A DNA stretch of 64,000 nucleotides from assembly GCF_003951285.1 (NCBI RefSeq), contig NZ_RXFQ01000024.1:33514-97513 (forward strand). Direction: 5' to 3'. The DNA is from Variovorax beijingensis. Its GTDB lineage: Bacteria > Pseudomonadota > Gammaproteobacteria > Burkholderiales > Burkholderiaceae_C. A program made the position numbers and the translations under genes. Positions 8,415 to 17,090 of the stretch are shown piece after piece. Below the pieces are notes generated by a model that saw nothing but the letters and a program-made list of their open reading frames with translations, was not told the DNA's origin and did no database searches. Within the stretch, counting starts at the first letter, position 1. Each line of letters starts with the position of its first letter.

Positions 8415-9881
8415 ATGGAAACCGAGCTGCGCCTGCGCGGGCTTTTCGATCGCCAGAGGGCAGCCTTTGCCGCCCAACCCTTTCCGAGCGGCACACAGCG
8501 AAAGACGCATCTCCGGACTCTTAAGAGCCAGTTGCTGCGCTATCAGGACAAATTGGTGGCCGCCATCAGCCGCGACTTTGGGTTCCGGGCACCCGCCGAA
8601 ACCCAGATGATGGATGTGCTGGGCTCGGTGCTGGAGATCAACCACGCTCTTTCGCATGTGGGCCGCTGGATGCGTTCGCGTCGGAGATCGACCGAACTGC
8701 TGTTCATGAGCAACAGCCTGCGCGTGCACTATCAGCCCAAAGGCGTGGTGGGCGTGATCGTGCCCTGGAACTTTCCGGTCTACCTGGCGCTGGGACCGCT
8801 CGCGGCCGCTCTCGCAGCCGGCAATCGCGTGCTCCTCAAGCTCTCGGACGCCACGCCTGCCACCAATGAGGTGCTGGCGAGCCTGCTGGCGGAGGCGTTT
8901 TCCGAGGAATGGGTTGCGGTAGTAGGTGCAGAATTGGAGGACCCGAACTTCTTCACCGCCCTGCCCTTCGATCACATCGTCTTCACGGGCTCGCCTGCGG
9001 TCGGACGCGCTGTGATGCGCACCGCGGCCCAGAACCTGACGCCCGTCACGCTCGAGCTGGGCGGCAAGTCCCCTGCATTGTTGCTGCCCGGATGCGATCC
9101 GCGCGATGCCGCGAGCCGGATCGCACATGGAAAGGCCATCAACGCCGGGCAGATCTGCATCGCGCCCGACTACGCGCTCGTGCCGCGGGCGCAGGTGGAA
9201 GCCTTCGTCGAGGGTGTGAAGGATGCCTTTGCACGGCTCTACGGCCCGAGCGTCTGTGATCACCCGGACTACACCGCCATCGTGAACGAACGCCACGGCC
9301 AGCGCATCCGGGACTTGCTCGATGACGCGCGAAGCAAGGGTGCCCATGTGATCGCCTGTGCCGAGCCGGGAGCCGGCCGGCGAATTCCCCTGCATATCGT
9401 CACAGGTGTGCGCAAGGACATGCGGATCGCTCAGGAAGAAATATTCGGCCCGATCCTGCCGGTGTTGGACTATGACAGCCTCGACGACGCGCTCGGCATC
9501 ATCAATGCCGGCCCCCGCCCGCTGGCCCTGTACTGCTTCGGCCATGACGCGAGTGCGCGGCGCCGCGTGCTGGAGCATACGCATTCCGGCGGCGTGACGA
9601 TCAACGACTGGGGCTGGCACGTGCTGAACCATGACGCGCCCTTCGGCGGCATAGGCAACTCGGGCATGGGCACCTATCACGGCGAGGAGGGATTCCGCGA
9701 GCTGTCGCATGCACGAACGGTCTTCAAGCGCCACCGCTGGTTCCCCGTGGGCCTCTTTTATCCACCGTACGGCAGCTTCGTGCAGCGACTGATCCTGCGC
9801 CTCTGGCTGGGCCGCGGCGATCCATCTCTATCGCCTCCGTCGGCGCGACCATCCCAGGCCTTGGGGAGTTCCGCACGATGA
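8415..9881 (+). CDS. coniferyl-aldehyde-dehydrogenase-like NAD(P)+ aldehyde dehydrogenase
   Basis: 488-residue aldehyde dehydrogenase of the CalB (coniferyl aldehyde dehydrogenase) group, which oxidises aryl-propenyl or longer-chain aldehydes to acids. Catalytic Glu214 (LELGGKSP) and nucleophile Cys248 (AGQICIAPDY) are present, with PWNFP near 117-121 for cofactor binding. The short N-terminus and C-terminal tail ending near a hydrophobic patch (LILRLWL) match that group. The start at 8415 follows GGAG at 8403-8406; ATG at 8397 is the alternative. It overlaps the GMC oxidoreductase by 4 nt (ATGA), implying an alcohol-to-aldehyde-to-acid pair. Confidence 0.88.
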   Translation: METELRLRGLFDRQRAAFAAQPFPSGTQRKTHLRTLKSQLLRYQDKLVAAISRDFGFRAPAETQMMDVLGSVLEINHALSHVGRWMRSRRRSTELLFMSNSLRVHYQPKGVVGVIVPWNFPVYLALGPLAAALAAGNRVLLKLSDATPATNEVLASLLAEAFSEEWVAVVGAELEDPNFFTALPFDHIVFTGSPAVGRAVMRTAAQNLTPVTLELGGKSPALLLPGCDPRDAASRIAHGKAINAGQICIAPDYALVPRAQVEAFVEGVKDAFARLYGPSVCDHPDYTAIVNERHGQRIRDLLDDARSKGAHVIACAEPGAGRRIPLHIVTGVRKDMRIAQEEIFGPILPVLDYDSLDDALGIINAGPRPLALYCFGHDASARRRVLEHTHSGGVTINDWGWHVLNHDAPFGGIGNSGMGTYHGEEGFRELSHARTVFKRHRWFPVGLFYPPYGSFVQRLILRLWLGRGDPSLSPPSARPSQALGSSAR

Positions 9882-11491
9882 GCCAGCAGACCTTCGACTA
9901 CGTCGTGGTCGGTGCGGGAGCGGCCGGATGCGTGATTGCCTCCCGGCTGAGCGAGGATGCCAAGACCAGCGTGTGCCTGCTCGAGGCCGGGCCACCGGAT
10001 CACAGCGTCCTGATCCGCGCGCCCGCAGGTGTCGTTGCCATGGTACCGACCCGATTGAACAACTATGCCTACGAGACGGTGCCGCAGCATGGCCTGGGCG
10101 GGCGGCGCGGCTACCAGCCCCGTGGCAAGGTACTGGGAGGCTCCAGCTCCATCAACGCCATGCTGTACGTGCGCGGCCACCGCTGGGACTATGACCATTG
10201 GGCCGAGCTCGGCAATGCAGGATGGTCGTATGACGAAGTGCTGCCATTCTTCCGACGCTCGGAGAACAACGAACGGTTCGGGCCGGACGGCTTCCATGGC
10301 CGGGGCGGGCCGCTCAACGTAGCGGACTTGCGCAGTCCGAGCCCCATCAACCAGGCCTTCCTCCTGGCAGCAGCGAACCAGGGTATTTCTCGCAACGAGG
10401 ACTACAACGGCGCCGAGCAATTCGGCAGCTTCCACTACCAGGTGACGCAGAAGAACGGCGAGCGCTGCAGCGTCGCCAGCGCCTACCTGACCCCACATCG
10501 CAGCCGGCCCAACTTGCATGTCGAGACCGGGACGGTGGCCTCCCGCATCTGCTTCGACGAGGGTCGGGCCGTGGGCGTCGAGTTCCTGAAAGGCGGCCAG
10601 CTGCGCGCAATCCGTGCGCGCCGGGAGGTGATTGTCTGCGGCGGCACCTTCGGCTCGCCGCAGCTTCTGATGCTCTCGGGCATCGGCCCCGCTCACGCAC
10701 TCCAGCGCCATGGCATTCCGGTGCTGCATGACTTGCCCGGCGTCGGCCAGAACTTGCAGGACCACATCGACTACGTGCAGGCCTGGCTCGCCCGCAGCAA
10801 CACGCCCACCTTCGGGGTCTCCCTGCGCGGTATCGGGCGAATCGCCAAGGCGCTCTTCGAGTGGCGACGCCATCGCACCGGGCTCATCACCAGCCCCTTT
10901 GCCGAGTCCGGCGCCTTCGCGCGCTCCCGTTCCGACGTGGCTGTGCCCGACCTGCAGCTGATCTTCGCGGTGGCCATCGTGGACGACCACGCGCGCAAGA
11001 TGCACCTGGGTCATGGCTTTAGCTGCCATGTGTCGGTCTTGCGTCCCAAGAGTCGCGGGAGCGTCACGCTGGCCTCCCGCGATCCGCGTTCCGCTCCCGT
11101 GATCGACCCCGCGTTCTTCAGCCATCCAGACGACATGGCACTGATGCTCAAGGGTGCGCACCTGATGCAGTCCATCCTCGGCGACCACGCGCTGGCGCCA
11201 TACCGCGGCCGGCGCATGCTGTACCCGGTGCGCCCGAGCGACGAAGCCCATCTCGAAGCCGACATCCGCCAGCGCTCCGACTCGCAGTATCACCCCGTGG
11301 GCACCTGCAAGATGGGCCCGGTCCACGATACCGGCGCCGTTGTCGACGCCAAGCTGCGGGTTCATGGCGTGAGCGGGTTGCGCGTGGCGGATGCGTCGAT
11401 CATGCCGACTCTGGTGGGAGGCAACACCAGCGCGCCCGCGGTCATGATCGGCGAAAAGGCGGCTGCCATGATCCGCACCGGTGGCGCATGA
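9878..11491 (+). CDS. GMC-family FAD-dependent alcohol oxidoreductase
   Basis: 537-residue glucose-methanol-choline oxidoreductase resembling choline and alcohol dehydrogenases. It has the FAD dinucleotide motif VVVGAGAAGCVIASRLSE (from residue 6), the GMC signature GGSSSINAMLYVRGH, the catalytic His in HPVGTCKMG near the C-terminus, and the closing NTSAPAVMIGEKAA. It overlaps the upstream aldehyde dehydrogenase by 4 nt, so it probably supplies that enzyme with aldehyde from a primary alcohol (aromatic, terpenoid or aliphatic). It ends 3 nt before the stop of the convergent permease gene. Confidence 0.9.
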   Translation: MSQQTFDYVVVGAGAAGCVIASRLSEDAKTSVCLLEAGPPDHSVLIRAPAGVVAMVPTRLNNYAYETVPQHGLGGRRGYQPRGKVLGGSSSINAMLYVRGHRWDYDHWAELGNAGWSYDEVLPFFRRSENNERFGPDGFHGRGGPLNVADLRSPSPINQAFLLAAANQGISRNEDYNGAEQFGSFHYQVTQKNGERCSVASAYLTPHRSRPNLHVETGTVASRICFDEGRAVGVEFLKGGQLRAIRARREVIVCGGTFGSPQLLMLSGIGPAHALQRHGIPVLHDLPGVGQNLQDHIDYVQAWLARSNTPTFGVSLRGIGRIAKALFEWRRHRTGLITSPFAESGAFARSRSDVAVPDLQLIFAVAIVDDHARKMHLGHGFSCHVSVLRPKSRGSVTLASRDPRSAPVIDPAFFSHPDDMALMLKGAHLMQSILGDHALAPYRGRRMLYPVRPSDEAHLEADIRQRSDSQYHPVGTCKMGPVHDTGAVVDAKLRVHGVSGLRVADASIMPTLVGGNTSAPAVMIGEKAAAMIRTGGA

Positions 11492-11494
11492 AAG

Positions 11495-12484
11495 TCAGGC
11501 TCGGCGGCGCACCAGCCGGGCCAAGCCTCCTGGAAGCAGGTAGACGAAAACGATGAGTACCACGCCGTAGACAGCCCACGGCGCCGCCTTTGACACCTTC
11601 TCGGCCAAATCGGGCACGAACATGATGAACACGGCCCCGTACAGCGCCCCCCACAGCGTACCGACGCCGCCGACGACGATGCCCACTAGCAGCGAGATGG
11701 AGAGAAACATCGCGAAGGTGTCCGGCGACACGAACTGGACCGCGACGGCGAACAGGGACCCCGCCACGCCCGTAAACCCGGCCGAGATGCCGAAGGTCAC
11801 CGACTTGCAGTGGTTGCCCGGCACGCCGATGGCCTCGGCCGCGAGGGGATGATCCCTCATCGCACGCATGGCCCGCCCGCTGGCACCACTGACGAGATTG
11901 CGGGCGACCAGGAGCATCAGCAAGCCCACCATGAGAGAAAACAGGTAGAACCACTGGTCCGCATCGAGCGGAAGGCCGAACGGCGCCTCGGGCTTGTTCA
12001 GCACGATGCCGCTGGACCCTCCCGTCCACGGCTCGAAATGCCTGGACTTCAGAAGTTGCGGCGCGGCGATGCCCAGCGCGAACGTGGCGAGCGCCAGATA
12101 CAGGCCCTCCAGCCGCAGGGCCGGGCGTCCGAACAGGTAGCCCACCACCAGCGCGACGGCCCCCGAGATTGGCACGCACATCCAATACGACACGCCATAC
12201 CTGTCCATCAGGATGGCCGTGACATAGGCGCCGACCGCGTAGAACGCACCATGCCCCAGTGAAATCTGGCCGTTGTAGCCGGTCAGCAGATTCAGGCCAA
12301 GCAAAGCGATCGCGTAGCTCACGATCATGGTGGCCTGGAACAGCTGGTAGCCCTGGGCGAAGAAGGTCACCGACACGGCGAGCACCACCAGCGCAATGAA
12401 CAGCCGCGGGATGGAACGCTCCGCATCGACCTGCACGGGCTGTGCAGTTGGCAGCGCCTTCTGGGCGGGAGGAATGGCATTCAT
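11495..12484 (-). CDS. branched-chain-amino-acid-type ABC transporter permease (LivM-like)
   Basis: About 329 residues with 8-10 hydrophobic segments and the LivM-type pattern Y.LLGLNLLTGYNGQISLGHGAFYAVGAY, then VV....L.G...GALYGAVFIMF toward the C-terminus. It pairs with the LivH-like permease immediately upstream. In Burkholderiales, HAAT-type transporters often carry aromatic or fatty acids rather than amino acids, which fits an operon full of CoA-thioester enzymes. Start chosen at ATG 12484, 13 nt after the LivH stop and preceded by an AAGAAAGA ribosome site; ATG at 12505 would overlap LivH. Last gene of the long P450 operon. Confidence 0.9.
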   Translation of the reverse strand: MNAIPPAQKALPTAQPVQVDAERSIPRLFIALVVLAVSVTFFAQGYQLFQATMIVSYAIALLGLNLLTGYNGQISLGHGAFYAVGAYVTAILMDRYGVSYWMCVPISGAVALVVGYLFGRPALRLEGLYLALATFALGIAAPQLLKSRHFEPWTGGSSGIVLNKPEAPFGLPLDADQWFYLFSLMVGLLMLLVARNLVSGASGRAMRAMRDHPLAAEAIGVPGNHCKSVTFGISAGFTGVAGSLFAVAVQFVSPDTFAMFLSISLLVGIVVGGVGTLWGALYGAVFIMFVPDLAEKVSKAAPWAVYGVVLIVFVYLLPGGLARLVRRRA

Positions 12485-12497
12485 GGTCGATCTTTCT

Positions 12498-13370
12498 TCA
12501 GACACGCTTCACCACCACGCGGCCCAGCAGCCCAGCAGGTCGAAAAACCAGTACGGTCACGATCAGCACCAGGGCCAATGGCAGCTTCAGCTCCGTGCCG
12601 ATGACATAGGTTCCGAGCAGGTTCTCTGCCACGCCCACCACGAGACCGCCGACAACGGCGCCCACCGGGTTGTTGATGCCTCCGACGAGCGCGCCGGCAA
12701 ATGCGTAGAGCAGCACCCCGCTCATCATGTGCGGGTCGAGGAACAAGGTGGGTGCGACCATCATGCCGGCCACCGCGCCAATCGCTCCGGCCAAGCCCCA
12801 CCCAAGCATCAGCATGCGGCTTACGGGCACCCCGAGCAGCCGCGCCGAATCGGCGTTCTCGGCAGCCGCGCGCATGGCCAGACCCAACGGCGTCAACCGC
12901 AGGAACGCGAACAGCATCGCGACCAACCCCAACGTGACGGCAATAGCGCCCAGTTGATGCACGCTAAGCAGCGCAGAGCCGAACCAGGCGTCAACGGGGA
13001 ACGGGCTCGGAAAGCGCTTCACGTCAAAGCCGAAAAGCCAGCCCGCCATGCTATGAAAGACCACCAGCAAGCCGATGAAGACAACCACGACACTCAGCTC
13101 GGGCGCCTTTTCCAAGGGCCTGACGATGGCAAACTGGACCGCCGCGCCCATGGCGAACGACACCAGCACCGTGGCCGCGAAGGCCAGCCAATACGGCACC
13201 CCCGCCTGCAGCAAAGCCCAGGCAATGAAGGCCGAAAAGGTGGCCATCTCCCCTTGGGCGAAGTTGATGTGGTGGGTGGCCTGGTAGACCATTACCAGGG
13301 CGAGCGCCATGCTCGCATACACCCCGCCGGCCGCAAGGCCGGAGGCAAGCTGATGCAGGAACGCTTCCAT
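12498..13370 (-). CDS. branched-chain-amino-acid-type ABC transporter permease (LivH-like)
   Basis: 290-residue inner-membrane permease of the LivH family. Typical N-terminus MEAFLHQLASGLAAGGVYAS, then LVMVYQATHHINFAQGEMA, and the C-terminal GGLVVGVAENL...........LV.VLVFRPAGLLG. Length and pattern are complete. Start taken at 13370, 1 nt after the LivF-like stop; the frame is open further upstream but that part is the end of the ATPase gene region and not conserved. Confidence 0.92.
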   Translation of the reverse strand: MEAFLHQLASGLAAGGVYASMALALVMVYQATHHINFAQGEMATFSAFIAWALLQAGVPYWLAFAATVLVSFAMGAAVQFAIVRPLEKAPELSVVVVFIGLLVVFHSMAGWLFGFDVKRFPSPFPVDAWFGSALLSVHQLGAIAVTLGLVAMLFAFLRLTPLGLAMRAAAENADSARLLGVPVSRMLMLGWGLAGAIGAVAGMMVAPTLFLDPHMMSGVLLYAFAGALVGGINNPVGAVVGGLVVGVAENLLGTYVIGTELKLPLALVLIVTVLVFRPAGLLGRVVVKRV

Positions 13371-13371
13371 C

Positions 13372-14088
13372 TCAATCTCCGAGGTAGGCGCGGCGTACGG
13401 CATCGTCTTGCCGCATCTGCTCGCTGGAACCATGCGCGACGACGCGGCCGCCTTCCAGCAGATAGGCGCGCTGCGCGAGTTCCAATGCCAGGCGAGCGTT
13501 CTGTTCCACGAGCAGGATGCTCACGCTCTGTTCACGATTGATCTTCGCGAGGATGCCGAAGATCTCGCGCACGATCAGGGGAGCCAAGCCGAACGAGGGC
13601 TCATCGAGCAGCAGCAGGCGCGGCCTCGCCATCAACGCCCGCGAAATGGCGAGCATCTGCTGTTCGCCGCCCGAGAGCGTCCCTGCCTGCTGTCGCCGCC
13701 GCTCCTTCAGCCGCGGGAAGTAGCCGTACATGCGTTCCAGGTCACCGCCACAGCCGGCCCGGTCCGCCCGCGTGTAGCAACCCAGCCGCAAGTTTTCCTC
13801 CACGGTCAGGCCAAGGAAGGTGCCGCGGCCGTCAGGCACATGACCGACCCCGAGCCGGGCGACCTGCTCGGTCGTCTTGCGCTCGATGGCCTCTCCCGCG
13901 AGGCTCAAGCTTCCCTCGGTCCGCACTTTGGTTCGGCACAGCGCCCGCAGCGTAGTCGTCTTGCCGGCGCCGTTGGCGCCCAGAAGTGCGCACACTTCGC
14001 CCTGCTCCACGTCGAGATCGATCCCGTGCAGCACGGCGACAGGGCCATAGAAGGCCCGCAGGCCCTTCGCTTCAAGCAGCTTGTCCAT
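13372..14088 (-). CDS. ABC transporter ATP-binding protein (LivF-like)
   Basis: 238-residue ATPase of the LivF family. Walker A GANGAGKTT, signature TLSGGEQQMLAISRALM, Walker B LLLLDEPSFGLAP, and the LivF-specific early phrase YGPVAVLHGIDLDVEQGEV. The start at 14088 is preceded by GGAGAG with 5-nt spacing and lies 17 nt inside the end of the LivG-like gene; ATG at 14100 is the alternative. Works with the LivG-like ATPase and the two permeases. Confidence 0.92.
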   Translation of the reverse strand: MDKLLEAKGLRAFYGPVAVLHGIDLDVEQGEVCALLGANGAGKTTTLRALCRTKVRTEGSLSLAGEAIERKTTEQVARLGVGHVPDGRGTFLGLTVEENLRLGCYTRADRAGCGGDLERMYGYFPRLKERRRQQAGTLSGGEQQMLAISRALMARPRLLLLDEPSFGLAPLIVREIFGILAKINREQSVSILLVEQNARLALELAQRAYLLEGGRVVAHGSSEQMRQDDAVRRAYLGD

Positions 14089-14884
14089 CGGTCTCTCCAT
14101 GAACCTGCTCACCCAGATAGGCGGTGATCACGTCCGGGTGACAGCGCACCTGCTCCGGCGTGCCTTCGGCGATGCGGCGACCGAAGTTCAGGGCGACCAC
14201 CTTGTCGGAAATCCCCATGACGAGCCCCATGTGATGCTCGACCAGCAATACGGCGAGGGACAACTTGTCCCGCAGGGACACGATCAACTCACCGAGGCTC
14301 TCGAGCTCCTCGTGGTTCAGGCCGCAGGCCGGTTCGTCCAGCAGCAGCAAGGACGGCTCGCAGGCCAGCGCCCGCGCCATCTCCACCCGCTTCTGCGTTC
14401 CAAACGGCAGCGCGGCGACGCACCGGTCCGCCACGGCCTGGAGCGACAGCAACTCGATGGCGGCATCGGCCCGCTCGGCCGCTTCCCGCTCCACCTTTCG
14501 TGTGCGCCTGCCACCGATCGCATCCAGCAGAAAGCCGGCGTGGTGGTGTGCGTAGGTGCCGACAAGCACGTTCTCGCGCGCACTCATCGAGCCGAACAGC
14601 GCGAGGTTCTGGAAGGTGCGGCCGAGCCCGAGCGCCGCACGGCGGTGGCTGGACAGGCGCGCAAGCGAGTGGCCATTGAACTCGATCGCGCCCGCCTGCC
14701 AAGGATAAAGGCCCGAAAGGCAGTTGAACAAGGTGCTCTTCCCGGCACCATTGGGGCCGATCAATCCGCAGACCTGTCCACGCTCGACGTGGAACGAGAC
14801 ACCGTCGAGCGCGACGATCCCGCCGAAGCGAACCGTCACGCCGTCAATGCGCAACAAAGGCTCACGGGGCGCTGTGCGGTCCAT
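14072..14884 (-). CDS. ABC transporter ATP-binding protein (LivG-like)
   Basis: 270-residue LivG-type ATPase. Walker A GPNGAGKSTLFNCLSGLY, signature LPFGTQKRVEMARALA, Walker B LLLLDEPACGLN, and the LivG-typical linker LFGSMSARENVLVGTYAHH. The signature has FGTQ in place of the usual YGxQ, a normal variation. First transporter gene after the beta-oxidation genes of the operon (12 nt downstream of the SDR). Confidence 0.92.
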   Translation of the reverse strand: MDRTAPREPLLRIDGVTVRFGGIVALDGVSFHVERGQVCGLIGPNGAGKSTLFNCLSGLYPWQAGAIEFNGHSLARLSSHRRAALGLGRTFQNLALFGSMSARENVLVGTYAHHHAGFLLDAIGGRRTRKVEREAAERADAAIELLSLQAVADRCVAALPFGTQKRVEMARALACEPSLLLLDEPACGLNHEELESLGELIVSLRDKLSLAVLLVEHHMGLVMGISDKVVALNFGRRIAEGTPEQVRCHPDVITAYLGEQVHGETDGQAA

Positions 14885-14896
14885 GGCGGCGCCTGC

Positions 14897-15841
14897 TCAG
14901 ATCGGGTTCCATCGGAACACATCACTCGATCGATCCAGGCTGTGGTACTGCGCTCGCAGCGCCGGCAGTGCATGATCGGCCACGCTCTGAGGTGTCCAGC
15001 CCTCCCCCCGATGCACCGAGCGCACGGGACGAGGTTGGCTCATGAGGAAGATTTCGTTGTTCCGCACCGCGAAGATCTGTCCCGTCGTGTCCGCCGCGAG
15101 ATCGCTCGCAAGGCATACCGCCAGCGGTGCAATCTTCGCGGGCGTCATTTCCTTGAGACGATCCACTCGTGCCTGTTGTTCCGGCGTATCCGTGGGCATC
15201 GAGGCAATCATTCGGCTGAACGCGAACGGTGCGATGCAATTCGAGCGCACATTGAACTTGGACATGTCCAGGGCAATCGACTTGGACAGCGCGGCAATGC
15301 CCATCTTGGCAGCCGCGTAGTTCGCCTGCCCGATCTCGCCGATCAACCCCGAGGTCGACGTCATGTGCACGAAGCAGCCGGACTCCTGTTCCTTGAAATG
15401 ATTGGCGGCCGCGCGGCTCACGTGATAGCTGCCATACAGGTGCACCTTGATGACGGCATCCCATTGGTCGTCGCCCATCTTGTGGAAGAAGCCATCGCGC
15501 AGGATCCCGGCGTTGTTCACGACGATATCCAGGCGACCGAAAGCATCCAACGCGCACTCCACCATGCGCCGGCCGGCGACCGGATCGGCCACGCTGTCGG
15601 TGTTCGCGGCGGCCTGGCCGCCCAGCGCCTTGATCTCGTCCACCACAGCCTGGGCCGGCCCCGCGTCCCGGCCTTCGCCATTGAGAGCGGCGCCGATGTC
15701 GTTCACAACCACCCGAGCCCCTTCGCGCGCCATGGCCAGGGCGATGTCGCGGCCGATGCCGCCGCCCGCGCCCGTGACCACCGCCACCTTGCCTCGCAGA
15801 ATGCCCTCGGCGCCTGTCGGCGCTGATTTTGTGTTGTCCAT
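14897..15841 (-). CDS. SDR-family 3-hydroxyacyl-CoA dehydrogenase-like oxidoreductase
   Basis: 314-residue short-chain dehydrogenase resembling the dehydrogenase domain of peroxisomal multifunctional enzyme type 2. NAD-binding TGAGGGIGRD near residue 23, NNAG near 110, catalytic Ser in MTSTSGLIGE, and YAAAK with the catalytic Tyr and Lys. The extra C-terminal part (after about residue 250) with VFAVRNNEIFLMSQPRPVRS is typical of this subgroup. It is preceded by AGGAG at ideal spacing, which supports ATG 15841. Next to an enoyl-CoA hydratase and MaoC-type hydratases, it probably oxidises a 3-hydroxyacyl-CoA. Confidence 0.88.
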   Translation of the reverse strand: MDNTKSAPTGAEGILRGKVAVVTGAGGGIGRDIALAMAREGARVVVNDIGAALNGEGRDAGPAQAVVDEIKALGGQAAANTDSVADPVAGRRMVECALDAFGRLDIVVNNAGILRDGFFHKMGDDQWDAVIKVHLYGSYHVSRAAANHFKEQESGCFVHMTSTSGLIGEIGQANYAAAKMGIAALSKSIALDMSKFNVRSNCIAPFAFSRMIASMPTDTPEQQARVDRLKEMTPAKIAPLAVCLASDLAADTTGQIFAVRNNEIFLMSQPRPVRSVHRGEGWTPQSVADHALPALRAQYHSLDRSSDVFRWNPI

Positions 15842-15873
15842 GTGATTGCTCCTGTTGGTGGGCTCTGCCGTGG

Positions 15874-16668
15874 TCATGTGCCGGCGGGCCAGTTGTAAGG
15901 GGGTGCCTGCTTTTCCAGCAAGCGATTGACGGCCAGGCGGTGGCCAGGGGTACTCATGGCCATCGCCTGCGCCTGGGCCTCGGCATCCAGCAAGGCAGCC
16001 AGTTCGCCGCCCTGCGGCGCCAGGTTTCGCTTGATCATGCTCACGGCGGCGGGCGATGCCTGGACGAAGCTACGGGCGATGGCGCGGGCTCGGGCGAGCA
16101 GCGCATCGGCAACGGCAATCTCCGTGACGATGCCCAGGAGCTGGGCCTCGTCGGCACCGAATTCGCGGGCCGACAGCATCAGTTCCTTGGCTCGCTGCAC
16201 ACCGACCACTCTAGGCAGCGTGTAGAGGCAGCCGCAGTCGGGCACAAGGCCCACGCGCAGGAACGACGCGCTGAACCGCGCACGCGGCGTGGCAAGCACG
16301 AAATCTGCCGTGAGGGCAAGGCTCAGGCCGGCGCCCGTCGCCATGCCGTCCACGGCCGCGACCACCGGCCGGTCGAGCGAGATCAGGTCCCGCACCCAGT
16401 CGTTCATGTCCTGGAAGCGCTGCAGCCAGCCTTCGTTGTCCAGGCCTGCACTGGCGAGCGCCCGGAGGTCGCCGCCGGCGCAGAAATGCCCTTGCGAGCC
16501 GGTCAGGATCACGACGCGCACGTTGCGGTCGCGCCGGACGGCAACGATGGTATCCGCCAACTGGGCCCGCATGGCGGGATCGAGCGCATTGCGGCGCTCC
16601 GGCTGGTTGAGCGTCAGTTCCGCAACGCCATCCTTGATGTCAAGCAATACGCTTCGGGGTTCGCTCAT
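15874..16668 (-). CDS. enoyl-CoA hydratase/isomerase (PaaG-like crotonase)
   Basis: 264-residue crotonase-fold protein. The oxyanion-hole loop HFCAGGDLRALA and the second loop ATGAGLSLALTADFVLA are present. FLRVGLVPDCGCLYTLPRVVG resembles the PaaG isomerase/hydratase branch, where an Asp in GLVPD replaces the usual second Glu, so delta-isomerase activity is as likely as hydration. It overlaps the MaoC gene by 4 nt. Start at MSEPRSVLLDIKDG (16668). Confidence 0.88.
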   Translation of the reverse strand: MSEPRSVLLDIKDGVAELTLNQPERRNALDPAMRAQLADTIVAVRRDRNVRVVILTGSQGHFCAGGDLRALASAGLDNEGWLQRFQDMNDWVRDLISLDRPVVAAVDGMATGAGLSLALTADFVLATPRARFSASFLRVGLVPDCGCLYTLPRVVGVQRAKELMLSAREFGADEAQLLGIVTEIAVADALLARARAIARSFVQASPAAVSMIKRNLAPQGGELAALLDAEAQAQAMAMSTPGHRLAVNRLLEKQAPPYNWPAGT

Positions 16669-17090
16669 ACTGCCTCCTGCGGGAGCAAAACCAGGGCCTC
16701 GCCTTCGAGCTTGATCTCGCCCTGCTCGTTGGTGCAAGTGAGCGCCACGCGGGCCAGTCGTTCCGGCGACTGCTCAACGAGCTCGATAACGCGCCCGCCA
16801 CAACGGATGCGTTCGCCAACCCGCGTGATCGCCGCAAAGCGCACGTCCATGCTGCGGACCGCATGCTGGGGCACCCAGCGCGTGAGCACGTGGCCCAGCC
16901 AGGCCATGGAGAGCATTCCGTGGGCGAAGACGTCCTGCGCGCCGGCGGCGCGGGCATAGTCGATGTCGACATGAATCGGGTTGTGATCCCCCGATGCGCC
17001 GCAATAGAGCGCAAGCACGAGCCGCGAAACAGGCTCCAATTCGAAGACCGGCAGTTCGGCTCCCACCCGCAAGAATTCGAAGGCCTTCAT
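16665..17090 (-). CDS. MaoC-like hot-dog dehydratase
   Basis: 141-residue single hot-dog-fold protein with the R-hydratase signature LYCGASGDHNPIHVDIDYAR (catalytic Asp and His in GDHNPIH) and FAHGMLSMAWLGHVLT. It overlaps the neighbouring FAS1-like dehydratase gene by 4 nt. Such short MaoC proteins often pair with a second hot-dog subunit to form a heteromeric enoyl-CoA hydratase, as for steroid side-chain hydratases; this gene supplies the catalytic half. Confidence 0.9.
   Translation of the reverse strand: MKAFEFLRVGAELPVFELEPVSRLVLALYCGASGDHNPIHVDIDYARAAGAQDVFAHGMLSMAWLGHVLTRWVPQHAVRSMDVRFAAITRVGERIRCGGRVIELVEQSPERLARVALTCTNEQGEIKLEGEALVLLPQEAV

Noticed and set aside
8271..9734. Long minus-strand open frame (487 codons)
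   Set aside because: Antisense to a clear aldehyde dehydrogenase; His/Arg-rich translation without any domain, the usual shadow in GC-rich DNA.
9758..11365. Minus-strand open frame of 535 codons
   Set aside because: Exact antisense of the GMC oxidoreductase, with no recognisable protein features.
14081..15826. Plus-strand open frame of 581 codons
   Set aside because: Runs antisense through LivG and an SDR gene that both have full family motifs.
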